DNA from: Marinomonas sp. UCMA 3892
GTDB lineage: Bacteria > Pseudomonadota > Gammaproteobacteria > Pseudomonadales > Marinomonadaceae
Direction of reading: 5' to 3'
Assembly: GCF_012726345.1 (NCBI RefSeq)
Contig: NZ_PTXN01000005.1
Coordinates: forward strand, 248,001 to 312,000
DNA: 64,000 nucleotides
Shown here: positions 1 through 9,051 of the stretch, piece by piece
Position numbering within the stretch: the first letter of the stretch is position 1
How the letters are laid out: each line of letters begins with the position of its first letter
The notes under the pieces: generated by a model
The model's input: only the letters and a program-made list of their open reading frames with translations
Told to the model about the DNA's origin: nothing
The model's database searches: none
Position numbers and translations under genes: made by a program

Positions 1-564
1 TATGCAACAACAGTGGGAGCTTATGGCATTATTACGCGTTTAATGACGTTTATTTTTTTGCCTTTACTTGGGCTTAGCATGGCGTTTCAAGCGATTGTTG
101 GTAACAATTTTGGAGCAAATGAGCTGGGCCGGGTAAATGTCAGTATTAAAATTGCTTTGACTGTCGCCTTTGTTTATTGCCTGCTATTACAGACGATAGC
201 GTTTGTTTTTAAACGTGATTTAGGAATGCTGTTTGTTAGTGATCAAGCTGTGATTAGTGAGGTAGTGCGAATTTTACCGTTTTCTACTTTGGCGCTTTTT
301 CTGGTTGGCCCGCAAATGATGATTAGCATGTTTTTCCAAGCCATTGGTGATGCAAAAAGAGCGGGCATTTTAGGCATCATGAAAACCTATGCGTTCTCTC
401 TGCCGTTGATTTTTATTCTACCGTACTTCTTTTCCGAGTGGGGGATTTGGTATGCAGCCGCGAGCACTGAGTTTCTTGCTTTGTTGCTGACTGTTTTTGT
501 ATTAAGTCAGCGTAATCGAACTCAAAACACAAGTCTTGGATTGTTTTTTAAAGAAGCACAATGA
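1..564 (+). CDS. MATE family multidrug/Na+ efflux transporter, C-terminal part
   Basis: The reading frame is open at the left window edge, so only the last 187 residues are seen. They are strongly hydrophobic, with about five membrane segments. The region 'GLSMAFQAIVGNNFGA' followed by an internal 'FFQAIGDAKRAG' is typical of the second half of MATE exporters, which expel cationic drugs in exchange for Na+ or H+ at the inner membrane. The protein ends in a short basic tail. The start lies outside the window. The family call is firm from the pattern; the substrate is unknown. Confidence 0.8.
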   Translation, partial: YATTVGAYGIITRLMTFIFLPLLGLSMAFQAIVGNNFGANELGRVNVSIKIALTVAFVYCLLLQTIAFVFKRDLGMLFVSDQAVISEVVRILPFSTLALFLVGPQMMISMFFQAIGDAKRAGILGIMKTYAFSLPLIFILPYFFSEWGIWYAAASTEFLALLLTVFVLSQRNRTQNTSLGLFFKEAQ

Positions 565-766
565 GCTTTTAAAATACTGATTGCGTTTATTGTTCTTAAA
601 GGTTCCCAACACCGCTAGCTCCATTGAGATTGAGTGCTAAAGAAAGCCCTAGATTATCTATCGAAAAATGATGATTGGTTTTTTCAACTGAGATTTTTGT
701 TAGACGAGCTAGAACACATCCGCTGTATGAACATGAATGACCAGTTTAAGTTTATGGTGAGAATAT

Positions 767-788
767 TTAAGGTATGGCCGTACCTTAA
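767..788 (-). terminator. Hairpin overlapping the LysR gene stop codon
   Basis: Inverted repeat TTAAGGTA / TACCTTAA around a 6-nt loop. It overlaps the TAA of the LysR gene and could end its transcript. The following minus-strand sequence is AT-rich but has no clear T-tract. Confidence 0.4.
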
Positions 789-1648
789 TTAAGGCGATCT
801 TGATGTGTCTTTACCAGCTCTGAAAGAAAATCCGCGACAGCGCGAGTGCGTTTCGATTGGGTTAAATCGGTTTGGATAACGAGGTAAATTTCTTGATTGA
901 TCTCTGGTATGTTAGCGAGGCAAACGAGTTCAGTGTGACGCGCAACTAGGTGTGGCAATATCGCTACGCCGACTTCCGCTAGGCAAGCACTGACTTGGGT
1001 TGCCACTGATGTCGTGGTGAGAATGGGCTCTTTCCCGGCTAATTGACTGGCTATCCATCGTGCTGCGGGCAAATGCTCGTAACCGTCTCCCCATTGGATA
1101 AAGTTGTCATTAGCATCATCGCGTTCATTTTGGTAATGAGTACTACAGTAGAGTCCGTAGCCTAGCGTGCCAACACGCTGGAAGCTGACATTACCATTGG
1201 TTGGACGCACCATACGTAAGGCGAGGTCAGCATCTCGACGATGTAAATTGGCTGTATGAATGTCGGTGACAATATCGATGTGTAAGTTTGGGCAGGTTTG
1301 CTGAAAATGGCCTAGCGCTGGAATAATGAGGTGGGTGGCGAGGTTTTCAGCCGTAGCGACTTTGACCCTTCCGATCAGTTGAGATTCCTTTTTCGCACTC
1401 TTGGTAAACGTAAAAGCAGCAGCTTCCATTGCCTCTGCTTTATTTAATAGATTCTTACCTTCATCCGTCAGTTGGTAGCCTGTTTGAAAACGCAAAAAGA
1501 GCGGTGTTTGTAGACTGTGCTCAAGACGTTCTATTTTTCGTGATAGCGTAGCAATTCCCATGTCTAGAGATTTTGCAGCTATGGTAAGCGTGCCAAAACG
1601 GGCAAGTGCCAAGAAAGCTTTCGTATCGTCCCAAATCATCTCTTTCAT
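785..1648 (-). CDS. LysR family transcriptional regulator
   Basis: A 287-residue LysR-type regulator. An N-terminal winged helix-turn-helix (residues ~8-65, with 'LARFGTLTIAAKSLDM' as the recognition region) is followed by the periplasmic-binding-protein-like effector domain (~90-285). I chose the ATG at 1648, preceded by GGCGGA, rather than a TTG five codons upstream. The gene is divergent from the carboxymuconolactone-decarboxylase-like gene at 1786, the usual LysR arrangement, and a perfect inverted repeat lies in the shared promoter region. It probably regulates that neighbour and itself. The effector is unknown. Confidence 0.9.
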   Translation of the reverse strand: MKEMIWDDTKAFLALARFGTLTIAAKSLDMGIATLSRKIERLEHSLQTPLFLRFQTGYQLTDEGKNLLNKAEAMEAAAFTFTKSAKKESQLIGRVKVATAENLATHLIIPALGHFQQTCPNLHIDIVTDIHTANLHRRDADLALRMVRPTNGNVSFQRVGTLGYGLYCSTHYQNERDDANDNFIQWGDGYEHLPAARWIASQLAGKEPILTTTSVATQVSACLAEVGVAILPHLVARHTELVCLANIPEINQEIYLVIQTDLTQSKRTRAVADFLSELVKTHQDRLN

Positions 1649-1668
1649 AAGATATTCCGCCAAAAGTT

Positions 1669-1688
1669 ATTTTTCAATACTGAAAAAT
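1669..1688. promoter_or_regulatory. Candidate LysR operator (perfect inverted repeat)
   Basis: ATTTTTCA-ATAC-TGAAAAAT is an 8-4-8 perfect dyad in the divergent intergenic region between the LysR gene and the CMD-like gene. Its size and position fit a LysR recognition site. It lies 21 bp upstream of the LysR ATG. The assignment is inferred from position and symmetry. Confidence 0.45.
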
Positions 1689-1785
1689 GGATTCTCTATT
1701 TCATCTAAATATTTCAATTATAAAAAATGGCATAGTAACAAGCATTGTAACTGGTGTCCTTTTATGAAGTGTTTAGGAGAGAAAA

Positions 1786-2187
1786 ATGAATAAAGATCGT
1801 TATCAATTAGGTTTGGAAAAACTCGCTGAAATAGATGGCGAACAAGGTCAGAAAGTCGTCGATGCATTACAACCTATCGCGCCAGATTTCGCTACCTTGA
1901 TGATCGAGTTTGGTTTTGGCGATATCTATACCCGCTCTGGTTTGGATTTGAAGTCTCGTGAAATCGCTACCGTGGCGGCATTAACCGCATTAGGCAATGC
2001 CACACCACAATTGAAGGTCCATATCCATGCTGCACTCAATGTGGGCTGCTCACCAAAAGAAATCATCGAAGTGTTGATGCAAATGGCACTTTATGCGGGC
2101 TTTCCAGCAGCGTTAAATGGACTCTTTGCGGCCAAAGAAGTCTTTGATGAAAGAGGTATTGATGTGACGGCAGGATCAGATAAATAG
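1786..2187 (+). CDS. Carboxymuconolactone decarboxylase-like (AhpD-fold) protein
   Basis: A 133-residue all-helical protein of the carboxymuconolactone decarboxylase family. '[15 protein letters not shown]' and '[19 protein letters not shown]' match the conserved helices. It lacks the CxxC of AhpD peroxidases: one cysteine (NVGCSP) sits where the CMD active region is. Members act as decarboxylases or as poorly characterised redox or stress enzymes. A strong Shine-Dalgarno (TTAGGAGAG) precedes the ATG. It is transcribed alone, divergently from a LysR regulator, and is followed by a bidirectional terminator. The true substrate cannot be named. Confidence 0.85.
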   Translation: MNKDRYQLGLEKLAEIDGEQGQKVVDALQPIAPDFATLMIEFGFGDIYTRSGLDLKSREIATVAALTALGNATPQLKVHIHAALNVGCSPKEIIEVLMQMALYAGFPAALNGLFAAKEVFDERGIDVTAGSDK

Positions 2188-2203
2188 CTTGTTAGCAAAA
2201 AGA

Positions 2204-2238
2204 AGAAAGGGCTGTCTATTCATTAGAGAGCCCTTTCT
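2204..2238. terminator. Bidirectional rho-independent terminator
   Basis: AGAAAGGGCT ... AGCCCTTTCT stem between two convergent genes (CMD-like on plus, FAD oxidoreductase on minus). A-rich and T-rich flanks fit use in both directions. Confidence 0.7.
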
Positions 2239-2267
2239 AGTTAGTTTCTATAAGCGATATCTAATGG

Positions 2268-3881
2268 TTATTTGACTGCTTTAGCGTTAATACTCAATGC
2301 CATGGCTTCGGCGATTTTAATGCCATCAATAGCTGCCGACATGATACCGCCAGCATAACCTGCGCCTTCTCCTGCAGGATATAAGCCTTTGGTGTTGATA
2401 CTTTCTAGGCTGTCATTATCGCGTTTGATATTGATTGGTGCTGAGGTACGTGTTTCTACGCCAGTCAATAAAGCATCATCGAAGGCAAAACCACGGATTT
2501 TCTTATTGAAAGCTGGAATGGCTTCACGAATGGCTTCGATACAAAAGTCTGGCAAGGCATCCGCTAGGTTGGTTAGTTTAATACCCGGTTTGAAAGAAGG
2601 CTCCACAGTGCCCAATTTTTCAGGTGTTTCGTTACGTAAAAAAGCACCGACGGTTTGAGCTGGCGCATCGTAGTTGCTACCACCTAGTTCATAGGCAAGG
2701 CTTTCTAGCTTGCGTTGGAATTCGATTCCTGCAAGCGGACCACCTGGGTAATCGGATGGATCAATACCCACTACAATGGCGCTGTTGGCGTTACGCTCGT
2801 TACGAGAATATTGACTCATACCATTAGTAACTACGCGATTTTCTTCCGATGTCGCTGCTACCACGGTGCCGCCAGGACACATACAGAAGCTGTAAACGGA
2901 ACGACCATTTTTACAGTGGTGAACCAGTTTGTAATCCGCTGCCCCAAGAATCTCGTTGCCCGCATTTGGACCAAAGCGGGCTTTGTCGATTGACGATTGC
3001 TCGTGCTCGATACGAAAGCCAACCGAGAAAGGTTTGGCTTCAATGTAAACGCCTTTGTTGTGCAGCATCTCGAAAGTGTCGCGAGCACTGTGACCAATGG
3101 CGATGGCGATGTGTTTCGAATAGAGTTTTTCACCATCGGCAAGAGTGACGCCGGTGACTTGGCCATTTTCGATATGTAAATCATCAACACGACAGCTGAA
3201 ACGAATCTCTCCGCCTAATTCAATAATTTGAGCACGCATTTTCTCGACCATGGCAACCAGTTTGAAGGTACCAATGTGAGGTTTGCTGACGTAAAGAATT
3301 TCGTCCGGTGCGCCTGCAGCAACAAATTCATTAAGGACTTTTCGGCTGTATTGTTTAGGGTCTTTCACTTGGCTATAGAGTTTGCCGTCAGAGAAGGTTC
3401 CCGCACCGCCTTCACCAAATTGTACGTTAGATTCAGTGTTCAGAATCTTCTTACGCCAGAAACCAAAGGTATCTTTGGTACGTTCACGTACTTCTTTACC
3501 GCGCTCCAGCACAATTGGCTTGTAACCCATTTGCGCTAAAACCAAGGCTGCTAATAAGCCACATGGACCAAAACCAATAACGATAGGGCGTTCTGCCAAA
3601 GTTACCGGTGCCTGAGCAACTGGATGATAATCTAAGTCTGGTGTGACTTTTATTTGCTGGTGATCCGCAAATTGGCTAAGCAAAACATCGTTACACGTCG
3701 TTTCAACATCCAAGGTGTAAATCAACATGATATTAGTTTTCTTACGCGCATCGTATCCGCGACGAAAAACGTTAAAGCTAACGAGTTTCTCTGCTGGAAT
3801 TTCAAGCATGGATAAAATCGCGCTTTCTATTGCGCTAGCGTCGTGATCAAGAGGAAGTTGGATATTGGAAAGTCGTATCAT
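2268..3881 (-). CDS. FAD-dependent oxidoreductase (COG2509 family)
   Basis: A 537-residue flavoprotein. An N-terminal ~100-residue domain is followed by a dinucleotide-binding Rossmann motif (GFGPCGLLAA, about residue 103), then 'FGEGGAGTFSDGKLYS' and a C-terminal FAD motif 'YPAGEGAGYAGGIMSAA'. This matches the COG2509 'uncharacterised FAD-dependent dehydrogenase' family. The reaction is unknown. The ATG at 3881 is preferred over a TTG three codons upstream; neither has a strong ribosome binding site. The gene stands alone and converges on the CMD-like gene. Confidence 0.88.
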   Translation of the reverse strand: MIRLSNIQLPLDHDASAIESAILSMLEIPAEKLVSFNVFRRGYDARKKTNIMLIYTLDVETTCNDVLLSQFADHQQIKVTPDLDYHPVAQAPVTLAERPIVIGFGPCGLLAALVLAQMGYKPIVLERGKEVRERTKDTFGFWRKKILNTESNVQFGEGGAGTFSDGKLYSQVKDPKQYSRKVLNEFVAAGAPDEILYVSKPHIGTFKLVAMVEKMRAQIIELGGEIRFSCRVDDLHIENGQVTGVTLADGEKLYSKHIAIAIGHSARDTFEMLHNKGVYIEAKPFSVGFRIEHEQSSIDKARFGPNAGNEILGAADYKLVHHCKNGRSVYSFCMCPGGTVVAATSEENRVVTNGMSQYSRNERNANSAIVVGIDPSDYPGGPLAGIEFQRKLESLAYELGGSNYDAPAQTVGAFLRNETPEKLGTVEPSFKPGIKLTNLADALPDFCIEAIREAIPAFNKKIRGFAFDDALLTGVETRTSAPINIKRDNDSLESINTKGLYPAGEGAGYAGGIMSAAIDGIKIAEAMALSINAKAVK

Positions 3882-4103
3882 AGGAATCAATAGTTAGAAT
3901 GCTGGGTCAATGGCTAATAGCGGGGATAATACGATATTTTCGTTGAAAAAGCTGTTCTCAAATGGCAGCGAGATGGTTTTTCTAACAAGATTGACGTTCT
4001 TGATTGTTTGAATAAAAGAGGAAGACGAATAGACAAAGAAGGTGTATTTTTTGCAAGAAGCGTTTATTGAGTTGCATATGTGTCTATAAATAAGAGGTTT
4101 TTA

Positions 4104-4931
4104 ATGTCTTCAATCACTTTTCGTACACTGGTTCTATCAACTGCACTGCTAACGGGCAGCTTTTCGTTCTCCGCTCTTGCCCAAGAATCTGATTATTCGG
4201 CCAAAGACTTAAACGAACAATTAGTTATGTCGACCTTGTGGATGCAAGCCTCTGCTGAATATAAGGCTTTGTCTTATCAAGCGTTTAATTTGGCAAAAAT
4301 GCAATTTGATCAATACGCTAGCCAACATAAAGGCAGCAAAAAAATCGCGGTGATTGTCGATGCTGACGAAACTGTTATCGACAACAGCGGTTATCAAGCT
4401 TGGTTGATCGGTAAGGATTTTGGCTATTCAAGCAAAACATGGGGCGAATGGATGGATGCTGCACAGGCGAAAGCCATGCCGGGCGCGACTGAGTTTCTGA
4501 ACTATGTGGCGAGCAAAGGTGGTGAAGTATTTTATATTACTAACCGTAAAGCATCAGGTTTAGAGGGCACGCGTAAAAACCTAAAAGACCTAGGTTTTCC
4601 CAATGTGGATGATGCGCACTTAATGTTGAATACATCTACTAGTAACAAAGAACCTCGCCGACAAGAAGTGGCAGAAAACTACGACGTTGCGTTGTTGATG
4701 GGTGATAACTTAAACGATTTCTCCACCGATTTTAGAACCAAGGGGTTAGCGGAAAGTGATGCAGCGGTTGAGAAAAATAAAGCGCTGTTTGGTACAACAC
4801 TTATCATGTTACCTAATCCGGCTTATGGTGATTGGGAAGGTAAAGTTTATGATGGTAATTGGGGCGCTTCTGCAGCAGAAAAAGACCAAATGCGTAAGTC
4901 TAAGCTTAACGTTTGGCAGCCAACGAAGTAG
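4104..4931 (+). CDS. Exported HAD acid phosphatase, e(P4)/class C type
   Basis: A 275-residue secreted phosphatase. It has a clear signal peptide ending FSALAQ (signal peptidase I; there is no lipobox, unlike Haemophilus e(P4)). The HAD motif I 'IVDADETVIDN' and motif IV 'MGDNLNDF' supply the paired aspartates of subfamily IIIB. Known relatives dephosphorylate nucleotides, including NMN, in the periplasm or at the cell surface, releasing nucleosides for uptake. I chose the ATG at 4104 with AAGAGG upstream; an in-frame GTG 24 nt earlier lacks a binding site. It is followed by a strong terminator. Confidence 0.9.
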   Translation: MSSITFRTLVLSTALLTGSFSFSALAQESDYSAKDLNEQLVMSTLWMQASAEYKALSYQAFNLAKMQFDQYASQHKGSKKIAVIVDADETVIDNSGYQAWLIGKDFGYSSKTWGEWMDAAQAKAMPGATEFLNYVASKGGEVFYITNRKASGLEGTRKNLKDLGFPNVDDAHLMLNTSTSNKEPRRQEVAENYDVALLMGDNLNDFSTDFRTKGLAESDAAVEKNKALFGTTLIMLPNPAYGDWEGKVYDGNWGASAAEKDQMRKSKLNVWQPTK

Positions 4932-4947
4932 GTTTCATATTTTAAAT

Positions 4948-4979
4948 ATTAAATAGCTTAGCCATTAAATAGCTTAGCC
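4948..4979. repeat. 16-bp tandem duplication
   Basis: Two perfect tandem copies of ATTAAATAGCTTAGCC lie just downstream of the phosphatase stop codon and before the terminator. Probably a slippage duplication with no obvious function. Confidence 0.85.
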
Positions 4980-4983
4980 ATTA

Positions 4984-5017
4984 AAAAGCCGCTTATCTGA
5001 ATGGGTAGGCGGCTTTT
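4984..5017. terminator. Bidirectional rho-independent terminator
   Basis: AAAAGCCGC ... GCGGCTTTT stem with A- and T-tracts on both sides, lying between the convergent phosphatase and SLC13 genes. Confidence 0.85.
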
Positions 5018-5040
5018 GTCTATCTTAGCTAAGAACTAAC

Positions 5041-6477
5041 CTAAAATATACCGAGAATATGCCACCAGATGAAGTTCAGTGGCAGCAGTATCAAGCTTGT
5101 TAAAACAAAGGTCGCTAAGCAAACTTTAGTGACGGCGCTGATGGATAAATTGCCAAGCGCAATCGCGGTAATCAGTGGCGGCGCCTGATAAGGCAGCAAC
5201 ACGTTGGAAAAAGCCAATACTTGCGTCATTAGCACTGCATGGCTAGAAAGGCCGGTGATGTTGGCTAAATGTTCTGCCATTGGGGTCATAATAGCGGGAA
5301 CACCAGCCAAATTAGTTACCACAGCCACGCAAGTGGAAATAAATGTCAGCAAGCTCAAATTCAGTAAAGCTGAATCCTCTGAGAAAGAAATGACTTCGGT
5401 TAAATAATTAACCAAGATATTACCAAGGCCTGAGTAAGCAATGATCGCGCTTAATCCTATAATGCCTGCCGCAAATAGCAGTGTGCCATACTGAATGTCT
5501 TTATCGATGCTATTTTTTGCCATTAATCCAAGACTTGGCCATAGGCAAACTAATGCAGCAGTTAGCCCAACCCAGCCTGCTGAAATATGATGCAGCGAGT
5601 CCGTGAACCAGAAAGCAAAACAAACACAAAGCACAATTAACAACCGTGTTTCTATTTTTGTCATGACTGACTTCTCGATTGTCGCTTGTATCGCTTGGTT
5701 TGGTGTTTTATCTGGAAAAAGCCACAGAATAACGCCAACAGTCATGATTAACTTTCCAAGTCCCAAGATAGGGAAGTGCAAAAGTAGATACTCGCCATAA
5801 GAAAAGGGTGCGTTATAAAGCGCTTCGGCCATACCTGAAAGCAGCATGTTAGGCGCGTTCGCAGGTAAAATAGAAAAGGCTGGTAAAAAGGTTCCAAATG
5901 CCGCGGCCAATAACATGCCTTTTCGGCCATTAGAGTCTTGATCATAACCAAAGTGATCGGCAAGGGAAGCAATGATCGGAATGATGAGTACGATACGACT
6001 TACGCCAGAAGGAATCAAAAAGGCCAATCCCATCGCAAACAACGCAATTTTGATAATAGTGCCTTGGTAGCTATTGCCAAGAATCAGCATTAACAAACGT
6101 GTTGCGCGAGAATTGATCCCCGTATGATTAATCGCTGCACCGAACACCATACCGCTGAACAGTAACCAAAATGTCGACGATTGGAATCCAGCGAATATGA
6201 CTTGTGTCGGAGCAAGCTGTGTTGCCGTCGCAAAAGCAAATAAGCCTAATGCTGGCCAATAAGCTGGTACCAGAGATGTTGCCCAAAAAGCGATACAAAT
6301 GAACAGCAGGCCTGCAGTCAGCGATTGGGGGAGCGTTAGAAATTGATAGGAAACAGCGCCTATGACAAATGTCATCGCTAAAATTAGATAAAGTGGCCAG
6401 TGTGGTTTGCTTAGAGTTTGCTGTGGATTTTTTTCTGTTGGTGACGATATATTTGGTGAATGACTTTGATTGCTCAT
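5041..6477 (-). CDS. SLC13/DASS family anion:Na+ symporter
   Basis: A 478-residue inner-membrane protein with a hydrophilic N-terminus (~30 residues) and 11-13 hydrophobic segments. 'ILPANAPNMLLSGMAE' and 'TNLAGVPAIMTPMAEHLA' resemble the two Na+/carboxylate-binding hairpins (normally SNT/TNT) of divalent-anion sodium symporters. Typical substrates are dicarboxylates or sulfate; the serine-asparagine signature is altered, so the substrate is uncertain. It lies downstream of argC on the same strand, separated by a strong hairpin, and probably has its own promoter. Confidence 0.8.
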   Translation of the reverse strand: MSNQSHSPNISSPTEKNPQQTLSKPHWPLYLILAMTFVIGAVSYQFLTLPQSLTAGLLFICIAFWATSLVPAYWPALGLFAFATATQLAPTQVIFAGFQSSTFWLLFSGMVFGAAINHTGINSRATRLLMLILGNSYQGTIIKIALFAMGLAFLIPSGVSRIVLIIPIIASLADHFGYDQDSNGRKGMLLAAAFGTFLPAFSILPANAPNMLLSGMAEALYNAPFSYGEYLLLHFPILGLGKLIMTVGVILWLFPDKTPNQAIQATIEKSVMTKIETRLLIVLCVCFAFWFTDSLHHISAGWVGLTAALVCLWPSLGLMAKNSIDKDIQYGTLLFAAGIIGLSAIIAYSGLGNILVNYLTEVISFSEDSALLNLSLLTFISTCVAVVTNLAGVPAIMTPMAEHLANITGLSSHAVLMTQVLAFSNVLLPYQAPPLITAIALGNLSISAVTKVCLATFVLTSLILLPLNFIWWHILGIF

Positions 6478-6493
6478 TAGATAACCCTAATGG

Positions 6494-6551
6494 AGGAAAT
6501 CTGGCCTTCTTTATACCTAAATTTAGGTGTCAAAGAAGGCCAGGTTTTTTA
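6494..6551 (-). terminator. Strong hairpin between argC and the SLC13 transporter gene
   Basis: A long stem CTGGCCTTCTTT ... AAAGAAGGCCAG encloses an inner palindrome ACCTAAATTTAGGT. On the minus strand it lies directly after argC and before the transporter start. On the plus strand it is followed by a GTTTTTTATT tract. It is most likely the argC terminator, or a leader structure of the transporter mRNA. Confidence 0.65.
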
Positions 6552-7490
6552 TTAGCGAAGATTCACGGCAGTTGCTTCGTCAAATCCTAACATGATGTTT
6601 AGGTTTTGTACGGCAGCGCCAGACGCGCCTTTACCGAGGTTATCCAGTTTGGCGACAAGAATGCCAGACTTGTTTCCTGGTTCACTTAGAACCGATAGTT
6701 CGATTTGGTTGGTATCTTCAAGACCGTGTGGTGTCAAAAATGGTGCTGCGTTATCGGCAACCACATTAAAATCATTCACCGTTACAAACGTATCGTTAGC
6801 ATACACTTCAGCCAATTTAGCTTGTAACTGTTCCATGGTGACATCGCCTTTAAGCTGAATTGGCAAGAAGGTCAGCATGCCTTGGCGGAAGTTACCCACA
6901 CTAGGAACGAAAATGGGGGCGTTATCCAAACCTGACCATTTTTTCATTTCAGCTAGATGTTTGTGGTTGAAAGACAAGCCGTAAGCACCGAATATCGGCG
7001 CATTGTTGGTGCTTTCATAACGGTCAATTAGCGCGTTGCCGCCACCACTGTAACCAGATACGGCATTGATTGAGTAATCATAAGACGCGGACAATAATCC
7101 AGCTTCAATCAATGGTTTCAATAGCAAGATCACGCCAGTTGGGTAACAACCGGGGTTAGAGACAAACTGTGCATCTTTGATTTTGTCGCGTTGAGTGACA
7201 TCAAGTTCAGGCAAGCCATATACCCAGCCTTCGGCGACACGATGGACAGAACTCGCGTCCAAAATACGACAGCCTTCTTCTTTTGCCAAAATAACACTGT
7301 CTTTTGCGGCATCATCTGGTAGGCAAAGTACTGTTACATCGGCTTCTTTCATCAGACGACGCTTTTCTTCTACGTCGCGTTTTTTATCTTGGTCGATACT
7401 GATGATTTCAATGTGTGGGTGGTTAATTAGACGGTCTTTTACTTGCAGACCTGTGGTGCCTGTTTCGCCATCAATAAATACTTTTTTCAC
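6552..7490 (-). CDS. argC: N-acetyl-gamma-glutamyl-phosphate reductase (type 2 ArgC)
   Basis: A 312-residue enzyme that reduces N-acetyl-glutamyl phosphate to the semialdehyde with NADPH, the third step of arginine synthesis. The nucleotide-binding start 'VFIDGETGTTGLQVKDRL' and catalytic cysteine 'VSNPGCYPTG' are visible. The length (~310) and sequence match the shorter type 2 class rather than the ~340-residue E. coli type. argG lies 50 kb away in the same window, so the arg genes are scattered. No ARG box was recognised upstream. Confidence 0.95.
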   Translation of the reverse strand: MKKVFIDGETGTTGLQVKDRLINHPHIEIISIDQDKKRDVEEKRRLMKEADVTVLCLPDDAAKDSVILAKEEGCRILDASSVHRVAEGWVYGLPELDVTQRDKIKDAQFVSNPGCYPTGVILLLKPLIEAGLLSASYDYSINAVSGYSGGGNALIDRYESTNNAPIFGAYGLSFNHKHLAEMKKWSGLDNAPIFVPSVGNFRQGMLTFLPIQLKGDVTMEQLQAKLAEVYANDTFVTVNDFNVVADNAAPFLTPHGLEDTNQIELSVLSEPGNKSGILVAKLDNLGKGASGAAVQNLNIMLGFDEATAVNLR

Positions 7491-7525
7491 AGCGTGATTC
7501 CTTACTGGATGTCTTAAATCAAAGG

Positions 7526-7560
7526 AAAAGCAGGAGGTCGATGTGAGTTTCCTGCTTTTT
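7526..7560 (-). terminator. Rho-independent terminator of the MFS gene
   Basis: AAAAGCAGG ... CCTGCTTTTT stem-loop in the gap between the MFS exporter gene (upstream on the minus strand) and argC. Confidence 0.75.
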
Positions 7561-7655
7561 ATCGAATGTTTGGGTCGAATGTTATCGTGAGCAAATAGTG
7601 TAATGCATCATGGTGCAGCTTAATAGTTGGGAGCTTTGCTTAATCTTAAAAAAAC

Positions 7656-8876
7656 TTATTTATCACCTTGTCGATATAGATAGCGTAAGCCAAGCGCAGC
7701 GGTTAGCAAAGCAATAATGCCTCCACAGGCGATAGCCCAACGAGCACCGAGTAAGTCGGCAGTCCAACCGACCAAAGGCCCACCAATAGCCGAACCTCCT
7801 ACAGAGGTTGCTAACAAAATAGCAATGACTCGACCGCGTATGTATTTTTGTGCACTGAGTTGAATTAGGCTGTGTACGGATGTGGTAAAAAGTTGAGTAG
7901 TCATGCCTATTAAACTGAGTGAGACCGCAAATAACCAAAAATTAGGGATGATCGAGGCTATCAAGGCAATTCCCCCAAAGCCGATAGCTGAAAAGGATAT
8001 AAAACGAACATTAGGGTTTTCTCGGTTAGCGGTAATCATGGCGCCGATAATAGAGCCTACCGCCATAATAGACATCAGAATGCCAAATTGCTGAGAGTTA
8101 CCAGTAAACACATGCACTGTCATTGACGTCAGATAGACAGTGAAGTTTAGCCCAAACATAGCGAAGAAAAAGAACATGGTGATGGCAATGATCATGTCTG
8201 GACGTTGACGAATATAATGAAATCCATCAAATAAGGTGGCTTTACTAGATTTGCTAGAATCACTTTCGACGCTTGGAAGTGAATTGACTGGTTTGGCCTT
8301 TATCATATAAGTGATGGCTATAATTGGAATAAAGGACAAGGCATTTAGCGCAAACACCCAGCCAGCACCCATTAATAGAATTAAAAATCCTGCGATAGCA
8401 GGACCAATCATCCGAGCGCTATTAAATGAAATAGAATTCAAAGAAACGGCGTTAGCTAGATCTTTATCAGCAACTAAATCGGCTACGAATGCGTGTCTCG
8501 CTGGAGTGTCGAATGCGGTAAAGCAGCCGAGTAAAAAGGCGAAAATATACATGTGCCACAGCTCAAGGTGACCATTCAGAATCATGATGGCTTGAACCAG
8601 CGCGAGCAAACCGCGCAAGCTTTGTGTGACGATAAGTAGTTTGCGGCGATCGAAGTAATCAGCAGCCCAACCAATGATAGGTAAGAAAATAAATTGCGGA
8701 GCAAATTGCAGAGCGACAACAATACCTACTGCTGTGGCGTTTCCGTTAGACAGTTCTGCAATCACAATCCAATCTTGCGCAGTACGTTGCAGCCATGTGC
8801 CAATATTTGAGACAAAAGCTCCCATTGCCCAAAGCCGATATTGCGGGTTGCTCAATGAGCGAAATGTTTTGTGCAA
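7656..8876 (-). CDS. MFS transporter (MFS_3 / EntS-like exporter family)
   Basis: A 406-residue major facilitator with about 12 membrane segments. The N-terminal 'NIGTWLQRTAQDWIVIAELSNG' and 'GWAADYFDRRKLLI' (motif A loop) and 'GCFTAFDTPARHAFVADLV' are characteristic of the MFS_3 group, which includes the enterobactin exporter EntS and many uncharacterised exporters. The substrate is unknown. The gene is monocistronic and followed by its own terminator. No siderophore synthesis genes are nearby, so a siderophore role is not implied. Confidence 0.85.
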   Translation of the reverse strand: MHKTFRSLSNPQYRLWAMGAFVSNIGTWLQRTAQDWIVIAELSNGNATAVGIVVALQFAPQFIFLPIIGWAADYFDRRKLLIVTQSLRGLLALVQAIMILNGHLELWHMYIFAFLLGCFTAFDTPARHAFVADLVADKDLANAVSLNSISFNSARMIGPAIAGFLILLMGAGWVFALNALSFIPIIAITYMIKAKPVNSLPSVESDSSKSSKATLFDGFHYIRQRPDMIIAITMFFFFAMFGLNFTVYLTSMTVHVFTGNSQQFGILMSIMAVGSIIGAMITANRENPNVRFISFSAIGFGGIALIASIIPNFWLFAVSLSLIGMTTQLFTTSVHSLIQLSAQKYIRGRVIAILLATSVGGSAIGGPLVGWTADLLGARWAIACGGIIALLTAALGLRYLYRQGDK

Positions 8877-9051
8877 GGTTATCTCCGTTGATGCGGCGCT
8901 TTATGTAGAAGCTTTATATTGAAACAGTGTTTTGAAATTATAGCAGGTTATTTTTTAGAAGAAATGCATGATAGGGAATCTGCTTGATCAACTTGGTTGA
9001 GGTTGTGCGACAGGTTACACTTTCGGCTTCTTAAATCAGTAATGTATTTTT

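Noticed and set aside
4948..4979. 16-bp tandem duplication as an attachment site
   Set aside because: Copies are directly adjacent with no element between them; simple slippage is sufficient.
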